Positions 16,501 through 25,399 of a stretch of DNA of 64,000 nucleotides are shown here, in pieces. The translations under genes and the position numbers were made by a program. Every line of letters starts with the position of its first letter. Position 1 is the first letter of the stretch. Source of the stretch: Pseudobdellovibrionaceae bacterium (GTDB lineage: Bacteria > Bdellovibrionota > Bdellovibrionia > Bdellovibrionales > UBA1609). The stretch is from NCBI GenBank assembly GCA_020635075.1, contig JACKAM010000001.1:1922001-1986000 (forward strand). The letters are read 5' to 3'. Below the pieces are notes generated by a model. The model was not told where the DNA came from. It made no database searches and saw nothing but the letters and a program-made list of their open reading frames with translations.

Positions 16501-19500
16501 AGTTCCCGTGTTGTCCCCACCGGCAGGTCGTTGACTTTCCACTCAAAGTTTCCTTGGCCGGGGTCTAACAAGGCCTCGAAGATCAGCCTTGTTGTCAGAT
16601 CTCCCAGCTCATGGGCCCCGTCCTGCTCGCTTGCTAGACCAAGCTCGCTTCCCCAGGGGCCTTTCACCATAAAGTCACTGTTTGGTGGATCAGGCCTTTG
16701 CAGAAAGAGAATTCTCTGTGAGGCCGTACTCGATGCCCCATGGTTGTCATAGACCGTTAAGATCAAATCATCGAGATAGGGAAACTCCTGGCTTAAGTTT
16801 ATGTAAGGACCTGAGCCTTGAAGGACTTGCCCCTTCCATCTCCATTCGTAAAGAGCTATCTCCCCGTCGGGATCATGAGAGCCTAGGGCATCGAGATAAT
16901 AGGTTCCCGGCGCTTCAATAAAATCACCAACCGGGGAAATTTGAGCCACGGGTGGCAAGTTCCCTGGGGGCACGTCCTCAGAAAAGGCCACAAACTCCAT
17001 CCACTGGGAGTTCATGTTCCCCTGGTTGTCCTCGACCAATAGCTCAATAAAATACTTTCCCGGATCTGAAATGGTGTAGGTCGCAATGGGTGAAAGACTA
17101 AATCCCCCATTTGGAAAGTGCCAGATCGTCCGGCTGATTTCTCCATCAGGATCATAGGACTTGGAGCTGTCTAAGGTGACCATAAAAGGAACGCGGCCAA
17201 CGCGGGCCGAGGCTTCAATGACGGCTACGGGCTGAACCCCTGAAACCACATGAACCATGCCGTAGGCGATGGCCGTTTGGCCCAGGGCGGTGGTCAGAGT
17301 CAACGTGGGCTTGTAGCTCCCATTGGCCTGATAGGTATGACTCACTTGTTTGAGATTCTCCCAATCACCCCGCAACACCCTGCCGTCATTAAAATCCCAA
17401 ATGGCTTCGATGGGACCAGCTGACGGAACGACTGAACTTTGGCTATCAAATTGAACGGCCTCACCAAGGTTCATTGATGTGCCATTTTGCTCAAAAGTTG
17501 CAATGAGTGATTCACTGCCTTCGCCTGAGACCTGAATGGTTGATTTGGCATAAAAGCGATTTCCCAGGACATCAAAGGCATGGAGCACCACTTCATATTC
17601 ACCACTTCCAGGATAGGTGTGCCACTGAAACCTGCCCCTTTCGAATGTGGAATCGCCGAAATACCAAAAGAAGTTCTGCAGTTGCCCAAGGATGGGAAGC
17701 TTGGTGTTTGACCCGTCAAACTCCACACTGTTTTTACCAAAATCATAGATACTTAAAAGAACAGGCGGAACGGAGCCCTCTTCGAAAGGAACAAACACTT
17801 CAAAATACTGAGTGGACGATTTACCCTCATTGTCGATGACCGTCACACTGCCATAATAGGCTCCCGGAGATTTGTACGTGTGATGAGCAGTTAAACCCAT
17901 AGCTTCATTAATCACCGACAAATGGTCGCCAAAGTTCCATTCCACATGAGAAATAGACCCGTCCAAATCAAAGGACTGACTGGCATCAAAGGTCACTCCG
18001 TGAGGGGCAGGACCTAAAAGCGGCGAGGACGTCAACACACCAATGGGGGCCAAGTTACTTGAGCCACCTACCTGAATCCTGGCAAAGACCTCACTCCGGC
18101 CAAGCTTAGAGTCTCTGAGCCGCAAGCGTACAAGATACTCCCCTGGCTGAAAGTAAACGTGGCTCACAACACCTTGATCCGTACCAATGACTTCAGGAGT
18201 GTTGTCCCCGAATCGCCATCTAAAACGGATTTCGTCGCCATTGGGGTCGTAGCTTTGACTGCCATCAAAGGTGACCCTTACCCCGCTGCCCTCGGCCACT
18301 TGGCTGACGGAAAAGTGAGGGACGGGAAGATGATTGTCCTCAAGGCTGATCGTCCGTGAAGTCTTAGTCGTCAACCCTTGACTGTCGGTGATCGTAAGGC
18401 TGACGGAATAATCACCAGCCTCAAGATAAAAGTGTTCAATAGTGGCATAAGAATCGGTCTCATGGGGATAAAGAGTCAGAGTTTTTCCTGTGCCAAATGC
18501 CCATGTGTAGCTCACTATCTCGCTGTCTTCATCTACAATAGGAAAGCTTGTACTGAGATGAACCCTGACCGGTAGACCGTCTGATTTGGTCACATAAAAG
18601 AGGCCTCCGCCGTCACTTGGGGGTTTTGGTTTTGGCAGCACAGTAAACTCAATCGGTACCGAAATCTGCGCCCCATCGTTGTCGGTAACCGTCACGGTCA
18701 CGACATAAACTCCTGCCACTTGCCACGAGTGCTCGGCCACAAATCCCGTGCTTGAAGTATTGTCACCCCAGTCAAAATGCACCTCACTCACCGACCCGTC
18801 AGGATCGGTAGAAGCCATGGCATCAAAGAGCACCACTTCGTCTTCAAGAGGCTGATCGGAACTCCAGGTTAGGTTTAAAATAGGAGGCTGATTAGAGCCT
18901 TCGCCATAAATGCTCACTTTTACGAATGAGCCTGGAAAGCCTTTAAGCTTTAAAGACAAAGTGGATTTATCCTCAGTGAGGTCAATTGGGATTCGAACTT
19001 CCTGAGTGGTGATGTTGAGACTTCCCGGAGTTAGGATCAAATTCTGATTGAGCCACACATGGCCCGCGTGAACGCGTGTAAACAGAGTTTTAAAGGCTGC
19101 AAGCCCTTGTTTGATTCGGCAAACAAGCGAAACTAAGCTTCGCTCTTTCGGACAAGAACCTAATTCAACCGGAAGACCGTTTTCAATAACAAGGAGATAC
19201 CCCCCCCCTGGCTAGATCAAGGCTTTGCGTTTGAGTGTGAGGCTTGAAGATGCGGCCATGGAAAGTTTCAGGGCCCCAGACGAGATCGAGATCTTCCGGT
19301 GCCTCTTGGTTATGCGAATCACTAGGTGGCTGAACGACCGATGGGCCATGCTTAAACCAGTGGCCCATCTTGGCGTAGGAAACCTCTGGCCCAAAGAACC
19401 CAAAAGCCAAGAGCACAAAAAAGGCTCTGAAAGTAATTGAAGTAACAACAAACCACCAACTACTGCTACGACCGCAAGCTCTCTCAACTCCAAACGCCAT
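13536..19500 (-). CDS. giant secreted PKD-repeat protein with LAS-type peptidase domain, frameshifted at a poly-G tract
   Basis: Read as one gene of about 1987 residues. It opens at an ATG (19500) with AGGGAG upstream and a signal peptide (FFVLLAFGFFGPEVSYA). The first frame runs to residue ~100 (SLDLARGG) and then hits a stop. Skipping one G of a nine-G tract (19200-19208) continues smoothly into YLLVIENG...GHVWLNQN and on to the large frame, which alone starts at a GTG at 19058 with no signal. About nine PKD-like Ig domains follow (DPDG, DWGD, FGD motifs). The C-terminal ~230 residues carry HHRGDALD and GHFHV, the HxxxxxxD and HxH zinc motifs of LAS peptidases (M15/M74, MepA/VanY-like). Likely role: exported peptidoglycan hydrolase. 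It is either phase-variable or carries a homopolymer sequencing error. Confidence 0.82.
19200..19208. repeat. homopolymer tract C9/G9 at the frameshift
   Basis: Nine C on the plus strand (nine G in the coding sense). Eight or eleven G would join the signal-peptide frame to the 1840-codon frame. Tracts of this length are known to slip in phase-variable genes of other bacteria. Confidence 0.85.
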
Positions 19501-19825
19501 GACTTCTCCCTTTTTATCCCGTCAACGTGCCACTTTAAAACACGGGAAGTCGTTCTTATTTTGTGAAGACTTGATGATAACCTAACAAACCTTGTTGACC
19601 TATCACCCGCCAAAACGAGGGTCGTGCAAATCAAGGACTTAGAGGCCAAAATCAAGGAGGGAAAATCGAGAAAATCCGCATTGGTTCAGGCTTTGGTGGA
19701 AAATTAAGGATTATTCATAAGAGTGTTTCAGACTTGGAACATGCTGTTTTCTTCAGGGCCAGAATTCCTGGCCAACTTTGATTGAGATCACTCTTTTTCG
19801 GGTCCAAGCCAGGATAATACCCTCG
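19501..19825. other. 325-bp gap with a possible gene remnant
   Basis: The giant gene's ribosome-binding site lies just inside this gap. On the plus strand, 19567-19707 is open and encodes 46 residues beginning RLDDNLTNLVDL, faintly like the C-terminal end of a sulfatase, and a further open stretch precedes an in-frame TGA. There is no start codon or ribosome-binding site. I regard it as a possible remnant only. Nothing else is visible. Confidence 0.25.
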
Positions 19826-20143
19826 CTATGTTGCGAGGGTGAGCTTGTAGATCGAGGCCCCTAGATGATCGGCAAGATCAAGAAGCTTGAGATCTTCGAT
19901 CCCTTCGATTCTCAAAATTGCCTGACATTCCCGAAGAGAACCAAGGGCAATCGAGTAAAACCGCCGCTTGTCTTTTGGACTTGGCTTGCCACTCCCTTCG
20001 GCGAGATTCAGCGCAACGGATGAAGATGCCCGGAGCACCTGATCCCGCAGATGAATCGGCGTCTTCAACAGCTTTACCTGCTGGCAAAACTCCACCGCCA
20101 AATCCAATGATCTAAATCTGTATTCGCATTTCTTCTGAGTCAT
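19826..20143 (-). CDS. four-helix-bundle protein, S23/IVP family
   Basis: A 105-residue protein of the family first found in 23S rRNA intervening sequences (S23; TIGR02436), also related to the Avd proteins of diversity-generating retroelements. Typical segments are RFRSLDLAVEFCQQV, LRDQVLRASSSVALNLAEGSG and RRFYSIALGSLRECQAIL. Members form basic pentameric bundles that bind nucleic acid; their cellular job is poorly known. No rRNA or reverse transcriptase is near. The gene is immediately downstream of an array of structured GTTACGG-rich repeats (20153-20612), a likely functional link. Confidence 0.88.
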   Translation of the reverse strand: MTQKKCEYRFRSLDLAVEFCQQVKLLKTPIHLRDQVLRASSSVALNLAEGSGKPSPKDKRRFYSIALGSLRECQAILRIEGIEDLKLLDLADHLGASIYKLTLAT

Positions 20144-20152
20144 TTTAACTTC

Positions 20153-20612
20153 CTTTGTAAAGTGTGTTGGCCATCACCCCAAGGTGGGCCAACCACTGCG
20201 ACAAAGGAACAAGTCCTGTGAACGTTACCCGTAACCAGTAAACGTGACAGTGACAGCCTCCGAATCCGTGACTGTAAACCGACACACACACGGAAACGTT
20301 TACGGGATTCAGATCACGGGTTACGGAAAATGGTGGGCCAACCACTGCAACAAAGGAAAACGGATCACGGCCCGGACACGGGAACTGTCGCAGAAACGCT
20401 AACAGGTTACGGTTTACTGGTTACGGAAAAAGTGGACCAACGAACGCAACAACGGAGAGAACTTTCGTTCGCGTAACCCGTAACCAGTAACCCGTTCACG
20501 GTGCCGTGACAGTTTACCGTCTCCGTCCCTGTAAACGGTGCCGTCCACATAAACGGAAACCGGCACGGAAACGTTTACGGATTACGGATTACGGAACACG
20601 GGTTACTGAAAA
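20153..20612. repeat. array of three structured GTTACGG-rich repeat units
   Basis: Three direct copies of a ~25-bp block, GTGGGCCAACCACTGC-ACAAAGGA, start near 20184, 20333 and 20432 (the third diverged). Each is followed by a stretch with alternating GTAACC and GGTTACGG motifs able to fold into long hairpins, ending GGTTACGGAAAA or GGTTACTGAAAA. At the gene-proximal end TTCCTTTGT/ACAAAGGAA encloses GTTGGCC/GGCCAAC as a nested palindrome (20151-20208). Units are about 100-180 bp, too irregular for a CRISPR array. This fills most of the 708-bp gap between the S23-type gene and nrdJ. Confidence 0.75.
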
Positions 20613-20620
20613 AACTTGTC

Positions 20621-20655
20621 CATTGGAGCGAGAGAAAGTCCATTCAACGCAGTAG
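20621..20655. repeat. 35-bp direct repeat, copy 1
   Basis: CATTGGAGCGAGAGAAAGTC followed by CATTCAACGCAGTAG; identical to 20794-20828. Confidence 0.9.
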
Positions 20656-20723
20656 ATATCCAAACATGAGGCCGCTCAAAAGGGTCCAGATACGAGGCGG
20701 AGGCCTCTTCCTCGAATGAAGCT

Positions 20724-20852
20724 AGAGGACTGGTCAAAAAGGTCCGAAAACAAGGCGAATGGACTTGAGCGAGCGGAGGTGTGCTCATGTGTACATTGGA
20801 GCGAGAGAAAGTCCATTCAACGCAGTAGGCGGGCCTTTTTCACCAGTCCTCT
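20724..20852. repeat. composite palindrome at the 3' end of nrdJ, containing direct repeat copy 2
   Basis: An outer stem, AGAGGACTGGTCAAAAAGGTCC (in two parts) against 20831-20852, pairs over 22 bp with one mismatch. An inner stem GAATGGACTT/AAGTCCATTC lies inside, and the 35-bp direct repeat copy 2 (20794-20828) is the right half of that inner structure. The outer stem reaches the first base of the nrdJ stop codon. It could act as terminator or as a REP-like mobile palindrome. Confidence 0.75.
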
Positions 20853-23134
20853 CAGTTGCAGGCGTCGGCATGGCCACAATTGGGACACCTAAAACACCCC
20901 CCCTGCACCAAAGCCTCATGCCCACAATGTGAACACTTCAACGTCGATCCATTCTGATCTTTTTTGGCCACGCTTAACGGCTGCACGAGTTTACTGCCAT
21001 CACGGTAAATGGAAATAGATTTAAGTCCCATCTGCCAGGCCTTGATGAGCAACTCACCAATGTCCTTGGTGGTGGCGGACTCCGGGAGATTAATTGTTTT
21101 GGAAATAGCACCACTCACAAAGGGCTGAACTTCGGCCATCACTTCAAGATGGGCTTCAGGACGGATGGTGCGCTTGGCTTTGCCAGTGGGAACCGCACAG
21201 TCAAATACGGGTAGGTGTTCGGGCTTGAGATGAGGAGCCCCTTCCAAGTGACCATGCTGAATCACGTACTGAAGCAACTCTTCGCGAATGTCGGGGCCGT
21301 ATCCCAGCCGCTTAAGAGCCGCATCGACTGCACTGTTGACTTGAGTCACCACTCCACCACCGGCCATCTTTTTGTTTTTGACGAGAGCGAACTCCGGCTC
21401 AATCCCGGTGGTTTCACAGTCCATAAAAAGGCCAATGGTTCCTGTAGGCGCAATGGCAGTAAGTTGAGCGTGACGGAACCCGTGAACTTTACCGTCGTCC
21501 ATGGCCTGTTGGTAGATCTGCACCAGATCACCTTTGAGTTCTTCGGGAAACCCGGGTGACTCTACTAATCGCTGGGCACTGGCATGTTGCTGAGCCAACA
21601 CCAGTTCGTAGGACTCATGATTAGCTTTGTATGCCGCAAAGGAGCCTTTTATTTGTGCTAACTCGCAACTGGTTTTAAGCGCTTCTGCTTGCATCCAGGC
21701 ACTGAGACCTGCGGCCCAGGCGCGGCCCACTTGGGAATCATAGGGAAGTCCCATGCGCAAAAGAAGACCTCCCAAATTGGCAAAGCCAAGCCCTAATGGT
21801 CTAAAGCGATGACTGTTCACTGCCACATCTTCCGTGGGGTAGCTCGAATAAGAAACCAAAACCTCTTGGGCTGTCACCAACAGGCGAATGGCCCGGCGAA
21901 AAGAGGTTAAATCAAATTCGCCGGTGGATTCATTCAAGAATCGAGCAAGATTGAGGGATGCCAAATTGCAGGCCGTATCGTCTAAGAACATAAACTCAGA
22001 GCAGGGATTGCTGGCGCGAATAGGACCACTGGAACGACATGTGTGCGCCCTTTGGATGGCTGACTCAAACTGCAGACCGGGATCAGCACAGTGCCAAATG
22101 GATTCCAAAATAGCCTGCCACAGAGTTTGCGCCTGATAGGTTTGAATGTCTTTACCACTGGTGCGGGCCTTCGTCGTCCACTCACCGCTGGCAAGAACAG
22201 CCTCCATGAACTCATCGGGAATGCGCAGACTGTTGTTGGAGTTTTGTCCACTGATGGTGCGCAGGATCTCACCGTCGATGCCGCCCGAATATCCCGCCTT
22301 CATTAACACTCGGGCTTTTTCCTCTTCCCGATACTTCCAGTTAATAAAATCTAGAACTTCGGGATGATCCATATCCAGGCAGACCATCTTGGCGGCCCGA
22401 CGAGTGATCCCACCCGATTTGGTGGCGGCCGCTCCTTTGTCCAAGACTTCGAGAAAGGCCAATAGGCCTGAGCTGTGCCCCCCGCCCGAGATATTTTCTT
22501 GTTTTCCTCTGAGCGGAGAAAAGTTGGTTCCACTGCCGGAGCCAAATTTAAAAATGCGGGCTTCTTTGAGAGCCAGCTCAAAGATACTGGTCAGGTTGTC
22601 CTCAATCTTGAGAATAAAACAAGCTGAGCACTGGGGGTACTCATAAGCCCCTTTGGTTTTGACGACTTGGTAATTATCCTCATCCCACCGCCACCCGGTC
22701 ATATCACCTTGGATTTTGTAACGGGCAAAGAGCCCGCAGTTAAACCACACCGGACTGTTAAATGCGGCGTACTGGCGAATCAACAAGTAGCGAAGTTCAT
22801 CAAGAAAGGTGTGCTGATCCGCCACCGCGGCAAAGACACCCTGCTGTTCCCCTTGCTCCGCAATGGTAAGCATCACCCGATCAATGAGCTGGCGCAGGGA
22901 GGTCTCACGCCCCTTAGGGCCTGGCACATCTTGGCGGCGAAAGTATTTTGAAGCGGCAATATCGAGAGCACTTTGACTCCAAAAGGAGGGCGCTTCCACA
23001 TCCTCTTGGACAAAAATCTCCTGACCGTCCTGATTGAGAATCACGCATTTGCGAGGAACCCAGGGGATTCCCTCATAGGGGCCCGGGCCGGCTTGGGTCC
23101 ACCTCCGCTGAAATTTCATTCCGTTTTGCCCCAT
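20852..23134 (-). CDS. nrdJ: adenosylcobalamin-dependent (class II) ribonucleotide reductase
   Basis: A 760-residue class II enzyme that reduces ribonucleotides to deoxyribonucleotides with a B12-derived thiyl radical, oxygen-independent. It contains FNSPVWFNCG, the active-site NPCSEF (radical Asn-Cys-Glu), the substrate/effector segments GSGSGTNFSPLRG and ATGTIGLFMDCETTGIEPEF (in two parts), and a C-terminal zinc ribbon with two Cys pairs (CSHCG...CPNCG) that recycles the active-site disulfide. GGGGAG lies just before the ATG at 23134; an ATG at 23119 is an alternative. No small subunit gene is needed or present. Expression would depend on cobalamin supply; I see no cobalamin riboswitch in front. 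Confidence 0.95.
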   Translation of the reverse strand: MGQNGMKFQRRWTQAGPGPYEGIPWVPRKCVILNQDGQEIFVQEDVEAPSFWSQSALDIAASKYFRRQDVPGPKGRETSLRQLIDRVMLTIAEQGEQQGVFAAVADQHTFLDELRYLLIRQYAAFNSPVWFNCGLFARYKIQGDMTGWRWDEDNYQVVKTKGAYEYPQCSACFILKIEDNLTSIFELALKEARIFKFGSGSGTNFSPLRGKQENISGGGHSSGLLAFLEVLDKGAAATKSGGITRRAAKMVCLDMDHPEVLDFINWKYREEEKARVLMKAGYSGGIDGEILRTISGQNSNNSLRIPDEFMEAVLASGEWTTKARTSGKDIQTYQAQTLWQAILESIWHCADPGLQFESAIQRAHTCRSSGPIRASNPCSEFMFLDDTACNLASLNLARFLNESTGEFDLTSFRRAIRLLVTAQEVLVSYSSYPTEDVAVNSHRFRPLGLGFANLGGLLLRMGLPYDSQVGRAWAAGLSAWMQAEALKTSCELAQIKGSFAAYKANHESYELVLAQQHASAQRLVESPGFPEELKGDLVQIYQQAMDDGKVHGFRHAQLTAIAPTGTIGLFMDCETTGIEPEFALVKNKKMAGGGVVTQVNSAVDAALKRLGYGPDIREELLQYVIQHGHLEGAPHLKPEHLPVFDCAVPTGKAKRTIRPEAHLEVMAEVQPFVSGAISKTINLPESATTKDIGELLIKAWQMGLKSISIYRDGSKLVQPLSVAKKDQNGSTLKCSHCGHEALVQGGCFRCPNCGHADACN

Positions 23135-23275
23135 TCACTCCCCAAAATCCCATTGTATTGTTTGCCACCGGAAGTCCTCAATGACATATTGCTTCTTTAG
23201 TTGAATTTTCCCTCTTAGACCAGGAACTTGGACTTAAAGCCAATTCACACATCAGAGAGTAACGAAAGCCGGACC

Positions 23276-24439
23276 ATGGAAAAGCCGATCTATTTTGACT
23301 ACAATGCCACCACTCCCCTGCTACCTGAGATATTTGAGCAGATGAAACCCTACTTTTGTGAGGAGTTTGGCAACTCTTCCAGTCTGAGCCACCCCTACGG
23401 TTGGGCGGCCAAGATGGCGGTGGACAAAGCCCGCAAACAAATGGCCAAGGCGATTGGCGCAAAATCAAAAGAGATCTATTTCACCAGTGGTGCGACCGAA
23501 AGCAACAACCTAGCCATTCTTGGTGTGGCCATGAAGGCCAATGGGAAGCCGCCCCATTTGGTCACCACGAATATTGAGCACAAAGCGGTCTTGGAAGTTT
23601 GCCAATTGGCGGTCAAACGCTTTGGGGCTGAACTGACCATTGTGGAAGCGGACAAGTATGGCCAGGTCTCACTGGCTGCAATCCAAAAGGCCGTCAAACC
23701 CAACACTCGCTTGATTTCGGTGATGATGGCGAACAATGAGATCGGCACCATCAATCCGATCAGCGAAATTGGCACCTGGGCAAAAAGCCAAGATATCTTG
23801 TTTCACACCGACTGTGCCCAATCCTTTGGCAAAGTGGCTTTGGATGTGGAGAGCATGAGCATCGATCTGCTTAGTATTTCCGGGCACAAGATCTACGGAC
23901 CAAAGGGCATTGGCGTTCTTTATGTGCGCTCGGAAAACCCCACAGTGGAGTTGATTCCAATCATGACAGGTGGATCTCAAGAATCCAGCCTGCGACCCGG
24001 AACACTGAATGTCCCGGGAATTGTCGGCATGGGAGCCGCTGCTGAGTTCGCCATGCAGGATCTTGAGGTGGAAAAACAACGTCTGACTCAACTGCGCGAT
24101 CGACTGATCCAACTGGTCTTGTCGGAAGTTCCCAATGCCTCTCTCAATGGTCACCCCTCGGAACGCCTGTGCAACAATGCAAGCTTTAGCTTGAAGGATC
24201 TTTCTTCAGATATGTTCGCATTAGGGCTAAGTGGATTAGCCTTGAGTTCCAGCTCTGCCTGTACCTCTGGTTCTCCCATCCCCAGTCATGTGCTGAAGGC
24301 CTTGGGTCACGGTGACGAGCTGGCCCGCTCCACCCTACGGTTTGGATTGGGACGTCTAACCACCGAAAAAGACATTGAAATTGCAGCCACCAAGGTGATC
24401 GTCATGGCGCGCAAAAATCGTGAGATGACCATCAATTAA
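23276..24439 (+). CDS. cysteine desulfurase (NifS/IscS family)
   Basis: PLP enzyme that takes sulfur from cysteine as a persulfide for Fe-S clusters and thiolation. It has IYFDYNATTPL at the start, the PLP-lysine segment SISGHKIYGPKG, and the catalytic Cys in the mobile loop SSSSACTSGSPIPSHVL. I chose the ATG at 23276 because the family starts right there; the longer frame begins with a TTG at 23228. At 387 residues it is normal for group I desulfurases. The A-type carrier gene follows 72 bp downstream with its own promoter. No scaffold (IscU/SufU) gene is in the window. Confidence 0.93.
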   Translation: MEKPIYFDYNATTPLLPEIFEQMKPYFCEEFGNSSSLSHPYGWAAKMAVDKARKQMAKAIGAKSKEIYFTSGATESNNLAILGVAMKANGKPPHLVTTNIEHKAVLEVCQLAVKRFGAELTIVEADKYGQVSLAAIQKAVKPNTRLISVMMANNEIGTINPISEIGTWAKSQDILFHTDCAQSFGKVALDVESMSIDLLSISGHKIYGPKGIGVLYVRSENPTVELIPIMTGGSQESSLRPGTLNVPGIVGMGAAAEFAMQDLEVEKQRLTQLRDRLIQLVLSEVPNASLNGHPSERLCNNASFSLKDLSSDMFALGLSGLALSSSSACTSGSPIPSHVLKALGHGDELARSTLRFGLGRLTTEKDIEIAATKVIVMARKNREMTIN

Positions 24440-24464
24440 GGGACTCCCCACCCCTAAGTAATAT

Positions 24465-24474
24465 GTGCTATAAT
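24465..24474 (+). promoter_or_regulatory. extended -10 promoter for the A-type carrier gene
   Basis: TGTGCTATAAT contains a perfect -10 hexamer (24469-24474) with the TG of an extended -10, 38 bp before the ATG at 24512. No good -35 is visible, as is usual for extended -10 promoters. Confidence 0.6.
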
Positions 24475-24511
24475 AGGGCGTATTTCAATTGTGACGGGAG
24501 AGACTGGGACC

Positions 24512-24838
24512 ATGATTTCTTTGACTGAAACTGCTGCAAAAAAAATTGGCCAACTTCGTAGTGAAGAAGGGGCTTCACCTGAGTCCATGCTCAGGGTTTT
24601 TGTCAAAAAAGGCGGCTGTTCCGGCTTTTCTTATGAGTTGAAGTTTGATGACACTTCCCAAGACGGAGACAAGGTCTTTGAAAACCACAATGAAAAAGTG
24701 GTGGTGGATGGCCAAAGTCTTTTGTACTTGATCGGCATGACTCTCGACTACGAAGGAGGCCTCAACGGCCAGGGCTTTGTTTTTTCCAATCCCAACGCCA
24801 CCAAAACCTGCGGCTGTGGCTCCTCATTTGGGGTTTGA
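24512..24838 (+). CDS. A-type iron-sulfur carrier protein (IscA/ErpA family)
   Basis: 108 residues. The three conserved Cys are present: KKGGCSGFSYELKFD and the C-terminal pair in TCGCGSSF. A-type carriers receive or hold Fe-S clusters and deliver them to target enzymes. The ATG at 24512 has GGGAG upstream; a GTG at 24491 is less likely. It works with the cysteine desulfurase before it and faces a membrane-protein gene tail to tail with only three bases between stops. Confidence 0.94.
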   Translation: MISLTETAAKKIGQLRSEEGASPESMLRVFVKKGGCSGFSYELKFDDTSQDGDKVFENHNEKVVVDGQSLLYLIGMTLDYEGGLNGQGFVFSNPNATKTCGCGSSFGV

Positions 24839-24841
24839 TTC

Positions 24842-25336
24842 TTATTTCATATAGTCGCTGATGGTGGCGGCAAAGACCGAGGGGAAGCCGATAATGAGCA
24901 CCCGTCTGAGGGCCACTTCTGGGTGATCCAAAAAAGGCAGTTTGTCGATCAACAAGAGAATCAATGCCACACTAAACAGGGTGATGAGATAAGTCGCGGC
25001 CACGCGCTTAACAAACTCAATCACGTTACCTTTAAGTCGAAAGCGATAAAAATTCAAATAGATAAACATAGTCACTGTGATGACTGAAAAACCTGACAAA
25101 AGAATTACATTGAATTGCTTAAGATCGACGCTTAAATTCCACACCTCTTCGGTAAAACAAAGTGGCGAGGCAATCAGCAAGGCGCCCACAAAAATCTGCA
25201 AAACGTCCCTCGGCTTAAGCTCCACCATCAAGGGATTGACCACTTGGGAGATGGGCTTTCCCGAAGCATCAAAAAAAGTAACGAACTCTTTTAAGTAACC
25301 GTTCACTCGTTTGATCTCGGTCTTAAGGCTTTCCAT
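24842..25336 (-). CDS. DUF2391-like integral membrane protein
   Basis: 164 residues. A soluble N-terminal ~40 residues is followed by four hydrophobic segments. The first, VLQIFVGALLIASPLCFTEE, carries the conserved Ser-Pro and Glu-Glu features that I associate with the TIGR02587/DUF2391 family of putative membrane proteins. Function of that family is unknown. It converges on the Fe-S carrier gene. Confidence 0.65.
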   Translation of the reverse strand: MESLKTEIKRVNGYLKEFVTFFDASGKPISQVVNPLMVELKPRDVLQIFVGALLIASPLCFTEEVWNLSVDLKQFNVILLSGFSVITVTMFIYLNFYRFRLKGNVIEFVKRVAATYLITLFSVALILLLIDKLPFLDHPEVALRRVLIIGFPSVFAATISDYMK

Positions 25337-25399
25337 GAACCCAGTCTATCAACAGCCGATGGAAAGCTCCAGGAACTTTTAAGTTCTTACCGCACCTCC

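Noticed and set aside
19212..19655. 147-codon minus-strand frame over the start of the giant gene
   Set aside because: It overlaps the better frame that has the ribosome-binding site and signal peptide, and its sequence shows no domain.
19826..20143. Avd of a diversity-generating retroelement
   Set aside because: No reverse transcriptase or template/variable repeat pair lies in the window; the protein fits the wider S23 family.
20153..20612. Possible CRISPR array
   Set aside because: Repeat blocks are only three, spacings vary from ~100 to ~180 bp, the 'spacers' are themselves related hairpins, and no cas genes are present.
20603..20788. 61-codon minus-strand frame downstream of nrdJ
   Set aside because: It lies wholly within the direct-repeat and palindrome region, without a ribosome-binding site.
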